DNA from: an uncultured Prevotella sp.
GTDB lineage: Bacteria > Bacteroidota > Bacteroidia > Bacteroidales > Bacteroidaceae
Length of the DNA: 5,101 nucleotides
NCBI GenBank assembly: GCA_900762125.1
Contig: CAAFFL010000099.1
Location: forward strand, 1 to 5,101
Direction: 5' to 3'
Below are positions 1 to 5,101 of this stretch, piece by piece. The first letter of the stretch is position 1; every line of letters begins with the position of its first letter. The notes below the pieces were generated by a model. The model searched no databases. It was given only the letters and a program-made list of their open reading frames with translations, and had not been told where the DNA came from. The position numbers were made by a program, and so were the translations under genes.

Positions 1-224
1 TGTAAAAGTTCCTGCGCCATCGGTGGTGTACCATTTGACGAAAGCAGACCGCCTCGACAGCATTCTGGATGACGGTCAGATCCGCCGCTTTGGGGATAGC
101 GAGTGCTGGTTCTGTGAAAGCTTACCCAAAATGAAAGCGTACATGGAGCAAACCGTGATGTGTGAGGGCAAGCCCTACTATGCCGTAGGTGGTCAGCTTT
201 GCCGCTATCCAAAGTTCGTGCCGG

Positions 225-404
225 CTATTTTTATCCATTTTGCTATATGGCGGAGTGGCGGAAGTGGCGGAGTTGGCCCATACCGATGCAGAACCACTCC
301 CGCATCCTGTGCCTTTTTTGTAAAATGTTTTACGACCACCGGCGCACTGTTGCTGCCATGCGCACGGAGACAAGCTGTGTACTGCTTGCCACACGAAGAC
401 CTAT
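225..404. other. Non-coding stretch between the truncated frame and the tamB 3' end
   Basis: None of the six frames here gives believable protein; the open frames are rich in C, T, R and S and have no domain-like pattern. The stretch holds a short triplet repeat (248-272) and an interrupted inverted repeat at 320-333 (GTAAAA, two bases, TTTTAC). As the region just downstream of the minus-strand tamB gene it is where that transcript should end. I see no strong GC stem followed by a T-run in the minus direction: the inverted repeat at 320-333 is followed on that strand by an A-run, the wrong polarity. Termination may be Rho-dependent or lie further left. Confidence 0.5.
248..272. repeat. Three imperfect tandem copies of TGGCGGA(A)G
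   Basis: Three head-to-tail units are visible: TGGCGGAG (248-255), TGGCGGAAG (256-264) and TGGCGGAG (265-272), followed by TTGGCC. The middle unit has one extra A, so the array cannot keep a constant codon register through a 24-base period. This fits an intergenic simple repeat better than a coding repeat. It lies about 25 bases to the right of the point where the plus-strand frame stops looking like protein, and about 130 bases beyond the tamB stop codon. Function unknown. Confidence 0.7.
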
Positions 405-3400
405 TTAGTTGGGCTTGCCCGCCGGCGCATAGGGCACCTTGAGTTTCTTGTTGCGCAGTCCGAGGAGGTCGCGCCATCCGTTGAAGTCCTTCTTGAGGAT
501 GAATCCCAATCCTTGCGTGTTGAGGGAGTTGCGGGTGAAATATCGGTCGTTGGTCTGGTTATAGACGCGGATGGATACATTGCCGTTGGGCGTGATGAGA
601 TAGCGCACGTCGAAGTCACCGATGAAGGATGTTGTAGCGTTGGGGTTGTCCCGATAGCCAAACTGTCCGTTGAAGAGCAGTCGGTTGTTGAGCATGCGTC
701 CGCTGAGCAGTCCCTCGTATTCGGCATTGTTCCATCCCTCGTCGCCGGTGGAGATGTTGGTACCGAAGTTCCAGTTGTTGTTTTTGATGACGGAGCTCAG
801 AACGGTGTTGATCTGCTGGCTAACCTGTCCGGAGAGGATGCTCTGCATGGCTAGCGAAGTCTGACTGGTGCCACTGGTTGCCTCGGCATTGTTGGTTCCT
901 TGCGAATAGAATCGTCCCACAGCCAGAAGATAGAGCACCTGCTGGTTCATCTCATCCTGCGAGTTGAGCAGGCTGTAGATCATCTGCTTGGCGTCGGTGC
1001 CGACGGTGGGCATGTCCAGGCCGAAGGACACCTTGGGCTCACTTGGCATGCCGGTGATGTCCATGAGGCAGTCCACGCGGATGTTGTTGTTGGTGAAGTT
1101 GCGGCCCACTTGCAGGTCGGCGAGGCTCACGGCAGGGAGGGAGTAGACCGCCTGGAGGTTGAGCGTGGCGTTCATCGGGTCGCCGCCGAAGACGATGGTG
1201 CCTCCGTCGCGGAAGGAGAAGTCCTTCTTGATGAGGTTTTGGATGGTGAGCTTGTAGACGCCATGGTCTACGGCGTAGGTGCCGAAGATGTCCACTCCAC
1301 CCTTGTCGCTGTAGTTGGCCTTCAGGGTGCCGTTGCCGTTGAGCTCGATGTAGTCGCCCGTCTGCTTGTCCATCACTACGCGGAAGGCCGCGTCGGGCGT
1401 AGCGTCGATGAGGAAGTTCATGAAGATGTTGGTCGTGAAGGCGGAGGAGGGCACAGCGGCATGAGCAAGCTCCACCGGCGTGAACGCCGGAGCACACTCA
1501 GAGCTGCCAGCGAGGTCCGTGTTTTGCATTTGGCTCTCTGCGTTCAGTATTTTGAGTACTTCATTCCTGACCGAGTCCCGGTCGCTCCAGTGGATGAAGT
1601 CGTGTTTGCTGAGTCTCCCCGGCGAGGTGTTGTCGTAGTACATCAGTGTGCCGCGGTCCGGTCGTACGTTGATGTCGATGTCCACCTGTCCCGGTCGTGT
1701 GCTGATGGTTGCTCGTCCTGTGGCATAGCAGGTGCCGTAGAACGTGCTGCCGTCGTTGCCGTCCCAGTCGTAGGCCAGCAGATGGTCCGCCGAGATGTCG
1801 AAGTCGCACGTGAAGTTGTGCAGGTAGTTGTGACGGATATGCCCGTTGACGATCGCGTGGTTGCCATTGCGGTCGTAGATGGAGTCGGCCGTGAAGCTGA
1901 TGTCGTTGACGCGTCCGATGACCGTGTCGTTGCGGAGGGTATAGTCCGTGTTGAGCGGCTTCATACCGATCACTCCGTTGCACACAGCCATGCCCGTGAG
2001 GCTCATGCGTTTCAGTCCGCCCCATAGGCGCATGCGTCCTGTGCCGGAGATGTCTGCGCGACTCATGAACGAGGAGCAGATGGTCTGGATGAACTCCACA
2101 CGGGTGTTGTGCAGCCCAAGGTCGAGGTCGATGGTTTTCTGTTTGATGGAAACATAGCCGTTGACGTCCGTCTGGCGTGGCACGGTGGTGTGTGGCCCGA
2201 CGTTCATCGTGTCGACGGCCTGTGCCTGGATGTTCACCTGGTTGTCATTCTTGTTCCAGTTGGCCTTCGCCAGCAGTCGTCCCATGCGGCCACGGGTGAA
2301 GGTGAAACGATCTACGTCGAGGTCCGCGCGCACTGTGGGGTTCTCAAAGAGGTGGGACACATGGGCTACGCCCGATGCCCCTCCGCCGAAGGAGACGGAG
2401 TGGAAGTCGATGAGGTCGAGGACGTAGGCCACATTGACATTGCCCAGGCGGACGGTGAGCGAGTCGTCGCTGCCGCGTGTGGCTGCGCCGTCGATGGTCA
2501 GGAACTGGTCGGTGCCACTGATGCTGAGGTGGTTGACGGCCAGCGAGTGGTTGCTGTAGACCACCGTGGCGGGGTGTACCTTGAGGATGGTGTCGCCGAT
2601 GCTGATGTCCGACTTGCCGATGCCAATCCTTGCCTCGGTGAAGCCCTTGCTGTTGCGCAAGAGCTGCGTGTCGGCGTTGAAGCGCGCACGCAGCCGCTGC
2701 TCCGGGTCATGATTGTCGAGGGTGATGACGGACGAGAGCTGATCGTCGTTGGCGATGGCTCGCAGGGCGAGGTCAGTGCCGATGCCCTCGTCCCGCATAC
2801 GTGTCAGCCGCACGTCAGCCGTCAGCTGGTCGTCAGGGGTGGCTAGGTTGATGGCGACGTTGCGATAACGGCCGTTGTTGTAGACCACCTCTGGTGCCAT
2901 GATGGTCGCCTCGACATCCTGTGCGGCTGTGTTGCTGCAGACGCTGATGGTCAGCGGCTGTTGCAACTCGAGGTTGACGTTGAAGAACTGGCGTATCCAG
3001 TCGGCCTTCGTCACGCGGGCGTCCATGGTGAAGTTGGATACCGGCGTCGGGCGATAGCGCATCGACGTGAGCTGTTGCAGACTTGGAAGTTTGCGTACGA
3101 TGAGGTTCTGCAAGCTCTGCGAGAGTGTGGCATAGTCGAAGCGGCCGGTGACCGTGGCGTCGGCAAAGTCGCTCTGCAGGCGCACAAAATGGCCCGTGGC
3201 GTCATTGCCTGCCTCGAGGTGCAGTTGCTCTAGGATATAGTCCTTCTCGGGCGACTGCATGGTGAAGTTGTTGACATCCAGTTGCCCTTGAAGACTATTG
3301 ATGTTTCTGCCTGACAGGTTGACGGTTATGTTGGCGCCAAAGACGGTTGCTGGGAACTTCCCTTCCAGCAGGTGGACGGCCGAAGGGTTGAAGTGCTGGA

Positions 3401-4934
3401 TGTCGGCGGTGAGGTTGGCCGATGGTGCTGACTGGGAAACATTGGCCTTGCCGTTGATGGCTGCCTGGATGTTGGGGTCGTCAATCTTCAGCCAGCCGTC
3501 GACGAGGCCACGGTTGTAGGCCGCGTCGAGGTTGATGTTGCGGTAGGAGTAGCCGTTGTAGTCGATGCGGCTGACGGTGCCGTCGGCTTTGTAGCGCTGT
3601 TGCCGGATGTTGCCGTCGACATTGATGCGTGAGGCGAGGAGACCCAACTGGCGGTTGTCGAGGATCTGGCCGAGGTTCAGCCCCGTGGTCTCCAATCGGC
3701 CGGCGAAGTTGCCGTCGTGCAGACCCAGGGCGATGTTTGCCCGTCCGGCATCGGTGGCAAGGATGCCCTTTGTGGACAGGTCATGGCCATAGCCGCCCGC
3801 CTGGCCAGCGTAATGGATGTTCCCCAACCGGACTACGGCCGCGGGGATGCTCCCGGAGATCATCTTCAGGCCCTCATCGCTGAAGCTGATGTCGCTGATG
3901 GCCGCTGCCCACCGAAGGTTGTGCCCCGTCTTCGTCGCTGAGCCACTGAGCACGGCATGCATGGCCGATGGCGCATGGTGGCCACGGGCGGACGGCATGT
4001 CGGCGTAGAACCGGCCTAGACGCAACGTCGTGCTCGTGCCGGAGAAAGTCGATGCCAAGGCTACCGGCTGCCGGAAACGGGTCAGGGCAGGCACGAGATG
4101 GGCCAGGTCGGTGGGCGTGATGTGGGATGGCTCGATGGAACCGGTGAATTGCAAGGTGGTGGGCTCAAGATGCTTCACCTTATTATTAAACCGATAGGTA
4201 GCTCGAAAGTCGCCAAGAGCCAGCTGTGAGTTGGGCAGCTCCATGCGGAAGTCCTTCAGCAGGACTTCGTGGCGGTTGGCGATGAAGCGGAACGACAACT
4301 TCTGAAGATACAGGTGATGGTCCACATTCATCGACAGGCGTTTCACCTGCAGGTTGATGGAGTCGTCCTGGAGCGTGTTCAGGATGATGTGTGACGAGAG
4401 GTCGTTGATGTTGAAATGATGGGTGTCGAAGCTCGGCTTGGGTATCTCGTCGGTTTGGTCGTAGGTCAGATAGCCGTGTCGGATGACAAGGGAGTTGATG
4501 GCCAGGTGGAGTGGGGTATGTTTTGTGGTGTCCTTCGATGCCAGCGAGTCGAGGACAAACTGGATGTTGAGCGGTGCGTTGGCTGAAGCTTTCAGCAGTT
4601 GAGCCCGTAGTCCAAAGAACTGCGCTGAGGTGATGGTGATACGTCCACGGAGAAGCTCCAGATAACTGATCTTGGCTGACAGGCGTGTGGCCCGTAGCAT
4701 GGGCTGATGCTGTTGGTCCTCGATGAACACGCCGTCGACGATGGCGCGGTTGAGAAAGCCAATGCTCACGCGCCCCACCTCCACCCGTGTGCCGAGCTTC
4801 GCCGATAGCGCCGACGCCACCTCGTGGCCGAGGAAGCGCTGGATGGGCGAGACGTTCACCAGGATGACGATGGTGAGATAGAGGGCCACGAAGGTCCAAA
4901 CGATCGCGTTGATGATGTGCTTTGCTTTTTTCAA
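405..4934 (-). CDS. tamB: Translocation/assembly module protein TamB (AsmA-like, DUF490 C-terminal domain)
   Basis: A 1509-residue protein. Residues 1-7 are lysine-rich, and about 8-28 form one hydrophobic segment (IVWTFVALYLTIVILV), an uncleaved inner-membrane anchor. Residues 51-75 (VEVGRVSIGF to the conserved G-V-x-I-E-D) are the typical AsmA/TamB N-terminal strand pattern. A long run of alternating polar/hydrophobic beta-strand sequence follows, as expected for a periplasmic beta-groove. Around 1063-1099 lies F-Y-G-T-C-Y-A-T-G-R then D-I-D-I-N-V-R-P; about 1195-1341 matches the TamB C-terminal domain, with NGNGTLKANYS, G-T-Y-x-V-D-H-G-V-Y and D-G-G-T-I-V-F-G-G-D-P. The end carries a Y-N-Q-T-N-D-R-Y-F motif and N-T-Q-G-L-G. 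E. coli TamB is about 1260 residues; longer forms are usual in Bacteroidota. The family spans the periplasm with an Omp85 partner (TamA/TamL) and acts in outer-membrane protein assembly and/or phospholipid transport. The start is TTG: an in-frame TAA lies two codons upstream, and no later ATG would keep the anchor. Stop is TAA. The frame is intact. Family assignment is firm; the precise role is inferred. Confidence 0.94.
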   Translation of the reverse strand: MKKAKHIINAIVWTFVALYLTIVILVNVSPIQRFLGHEVASALSAKLGTRVEVGRVSIGFLNRAIVDGVFIEDQQHQPMLRATRLSAKISYLELLRGRITITSAQFFGLRAQLLKASANAPLNIQFVLDSLASKDTTKHTPLHLAINSLVIRHGYLTYDQTDEIPKPSFDTHHFNINDLSSHIILNTLQDDSINLQVKRLSMNVDHHLYLQKLSFRFIANRHEVLLKDFRMELPNSQLALGDFRATYRFNNKVKHLEPTTLQFTGSIEPSHITPTDLAHLVPALTRFRQPVALASTFSGTSTTLRLGRFYADMPSARGHHAPSAMHAVLSGSATKTGHNLRWAAAISDISFSDEGLKMISGSIPAAVVRLGNIHYAGQAGGYGHDLSTKGILATDAGRANIALGLHDGNFAGRLETTGLNLGQILDNRQLGLLASRINVDGNIRQQRYKADGTVSRIDYNGYSYRNINLDAAYNRGLVDGWLKIDDPNIQAAINGKANVSQSAPSANLTADIQHFNPSAVHLLEGKFPATVFGANITVNLSGRNINSLQGQLDVNNFTMQSPEKDYILEQLHLEAGNDATGHFVRLQSDFADATVTGRFDYATLSQSLQNLIVRKLPSLQQLTSMRYRPTPVSNFTMDARVTKADWIRQFFNVNLELQQPLTISVCSNTAAQDVEATIMAPEVVYNNGRYRNVAINLATPDDQLTADVRLTRMRDEGIGTDLALRAIANDDQLSSVITLDNHDPEQRLRARFNADTQLLRNSKGFTEARIGIGKSDISIGDTILKVHPATVVYSNHSLAVNHLSISGTDQFLTIDGAATRGSDDSLTVRLGNVNVAYVLDLIDFHSVSFGGGASGVAHVSHLFENPTVRADLDVDRFTFTRGRMGRLLAKANWNKNDNQVNIQAQAVDTMNVGPHTTVPRQTDVNGYVSIKQKTIDLDLGLHNTRVEFIQTICSSFMSRADISGTGRMRLWGGLKRMSLTGMAVCNGVIGMKPLNTDYTLRNDTVIGRVNDISFTADSIYDRNGNHAIVNGHIRHNYLHNFTCDFDISADHLLAYDWDGNDGSTFYGTCYATGRATISTRPGQVDIDINVRPDRGTLMYYDNTSPGRLSKHDFIHWSDRDSVRNEVLKILNAESQMQNTDLAGSSECAPAFTPVELAHAAVPSSAFTTNIFMNFLIDATPDAAFRVVMDKQTGDYIELNGNGTLKANYSDKGGVDIFGTYAVDHGVYKLTIQNLIKKDFSFRDGGTIVFGGDPMNATLNLQAVYSLPAVSLADLQVGRNFTNNNIRVDCLMDITGMPSEPKVSFGLDMPTVGTDAKQMIYSLLNSQDEMNQQVLYLLAVGRFYSQGTNNAEATSGTSQTSLAMQSILSGQVSQQINTVLSSVIKNNNWNFGTNISTGDEGWNNAEYEGLLSGRMLNNRLLFNGQFGYRDNPNATTSFIGDFDVRYLITPNGNVSIRVYNQTNDRYFTRNSLNTQGLGFILKKDFNGWRDLLGLRNKKLKVPYAPAGKPN
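4932..4934 (-). other. tamB: TTG start codon of tamB, no Shine-Dalgarno
   Basis: On the minus strand the gene begins CTAACATTTGAAAAAAGC. Reading back in frame from TTG gives CAT and then the stop TAA, so nothing further upstream can be used. The next residues (MKKAKH) are the positively charged head of the membrane anchor, so a start inside the gene would lose it. The preceding 20 bases contain no purine-rich AGGAGG-like site, as is usual in Bacteroidota. Confidence 0.8.
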
Positions 4935-4972
4935 ATGTTAGTGTAGCAGGGGTTGTTGCTTGCTTCGTGTTG

Positions 4973-5003
4973 CAAAATTAAGAAAATATCGTTGGAAATG
5001 AAA
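4973..5003 (-). promoter_or_regulatory. Predicted Bacteroidota-type promoter for tamB
   Basis: On the minus strand TAATTTTG at 4980-4973 matches the Bacteroidota -7 consensus TAnnTTTG exactly and is followed by CA, a common context. A TTTC box at 5003-5000, one mismatch from the TTTG -33 consensus, sits 19 bases upstream, within the usual spacing. Transcription should begin roughly at 4964-4968, giving a leader of about 30-35 bases before the TTG start. The AT-rich surroundings support it. No operator is clear next to it, although TAAAA (5004-5008) and TTTTA (5016-5020) form a weak inverted pair just upstream. Confidence 0.62.
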
Positions 5004-5063
5004 TAAAATTGGCGCTTTTATCAGTTTTCAACCAAATTTTGCGTATATTTCCTCTATAAAAGC

Positions 5064-5089
5064 AATGGTGGCGACATGTCGCCACCATT
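5064..5089. repeat. Perfect 26-bp palindrome, possible minus-strand terminator or operator
   Basis: The left half AATGGTGGCGACA (5064-5076) is followed directly by its exact reverse complement (5077-5089). As RNA it forms an 11-bp stem with a CAUG loop, with a GC-rich middle. Read on the minus strand the hairpin is followed by GCTTTTATAG, a weak T-rich tail; read on the plus strand it is followed by CAAAATC, which is not terminator-like. The best reading is an intrinsic terminator for a minus-strand gene ending just beyond the right edge, insulating the tamB promoter about 60 bases downstream. If the gene beyond the edge is instead divergent, it could be a binding site for a dimeric regulator, or a dispersed intergenic repeat. 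The palindrome is certain; its role is not. Confidence 0.8.
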
Positions 5090-5101
5090 CAAAATCAGAA
5101 A

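Larger units (their letters stand above)
2..442 (+). pseudogene. Partial small hypothetical protein, probably truncated; recognisable only to about position 224
   Basis: The frame is open from the left edge, so its true start may lie outside; the first possible start inside the window is a GTG at 23. From the edge to about position 224 it encodes roughly 74 residues that look like real protein: it opens VVYHLTKADRLDSILDDG, then has a C-W-F-C-E cluster, K-P-Y-Y and a C-R-Y-P-K-F-V-P stretch. The mix of paired cysteines, aromatics and charged residues resembles small uncharacterised proteins I associate with conjugative elements of gut Firmicutes; that is memory, not a search result, and no function is known to me. 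After V-P-A the frame turns into low-complexity glycine/serine and then cysteine/threonine/arginine-rich sequence, with no convincing continuation in the other two plus frames. The stop at 440-442 overlaps the antisense 3' end of the tamB gene by 38 bases. I infer truncation near 224, by rearrangement or an assembly join. A complete but unusual gene is less likely. Confidence 0.45.
4935..5101. other. Upstream intergenic region of tamB
   Basis: This AT-rich region contrasts with the GC-rich gene next to it. It holds the tamB leader (4935 to about 4966), the predicted promoter and the 26-bp palindrome. On the plus strand TATATTTC at 5044-5051 is one base from a -7 box, but I see no partner box at proper spacing, so a divergent promoter is only weakly suggested. 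I found no small open frame worth annotating and no riboswitch-like structure. Confidence 0.6.

Noticed and set aside
199..408. Continuation of the left-edge protein by a frameshift into another plus frame
   Set aside because: The sequence E-W-R-K-W-R-S-W briefly looks protein-like, but it is produced by the GGCGGA repeat and is followed by non-protein-like sequence, so a simple frameshift does not restore a believable protein.
122..477. Two 90-residue minus-strand frames across the tamB 3' flank
   Set aside because: They have low-quality, cysteine/serine-rich composition, and one overlaps the tamB 3' end in another frame. Neither has any recognisable motif.
900..2027. A 375-residue plus-strand open frame antisense to tamB
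   Set aside because: It is extremely valine-, alanine- and histidine-rich with no domain pattern, which is the usual result of reading GC-rich coding sequence on the opposite strand. The minus-strand TamB frame here contains clearly conserved family motifs.
2109..2846. A 245-residue plus-strand open frame antisense to tamB
   Set aside because: Same valine/glutamate/glycine-rich shadow composition and no recognisable motif; it is fully explained by the TamB reading frame.
4186..4899. A 237-residue minus-strand frame inside tamB
   Set aside because: It is proline-, histidine- and arginine-rich, out of register with TamB and lacks any family pattern. TamB itself continues without interruption through this part.
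5044..5051. Plus-strand -7-like box TATATTTC for a divergent gene
   Set aside because: One mismatch to the consensus and no TTTG-like box at the expected distance; in AT-rich DNA this is likely chance.

Overview
The window is dominated by one very long minus-strand gene, 405-4934, encoding a 1509-residue TamB/AsmA-superfamily protein. The source is most likely a Bacteroidota bacterium, with Prevotella-like as the best guess. Three things point there: the C-terminal TamB domain has a Bacteroidota-type ending (an aromatic Y-N-Q-T-N-D-R-Y-F motif, then N-T-Q-G-L-G and a lysine-rich tail); no Shine-Dalgarno sequence precedes the gene; and the upstream region carries a good Bacteroidota-type promoter (-7 box TAATTTTG with a TTTC box 19 bases further upstream). 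Genus-level assignment is inference.

Layout, left to right. Positions 1-~224 (plus strand) hold part of a small open frame entering from beyond the left edge. It has a cysteine- and aromatic-rich sequence that I recall, without proof, from small proteins of gut Firmicutes mobile elements. The frame stays open to 442, but from about 225 it no longer looks like protein. It becomes an intergenic-looking stretch with a GGCGGA triplet repeat and then runs antisense into the 3' end of the TamB gene. This looks like a truncated gene, or a junction between two DNA sources. Positions 405-4934 are the TamB gene. Positions 4935-5101 are its upstream region: a short leader, a predicted promoter, and a perfect 26-bp palindrome at 5064-5089 that could end a co-directional upstream gene or act as an operator.

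Functionally only the TamB gene can be interpreted. It should be an inner-membrane-anchored, periplasm-spanning protein made largely of beta-groove repeats. It would work with an outer-membrane Omp85-type partner (TamA, or the lipoprotein TamL in Bacteroidota) in outer-membrane protein assembly and/or lipid transport between membranes. That partner is not in the window. I found no RNA gene, CRISPR array, intact insertion sequence or clear new defence-like system. The long plus-strand open frames across the TamB gene look like antisense shadows.
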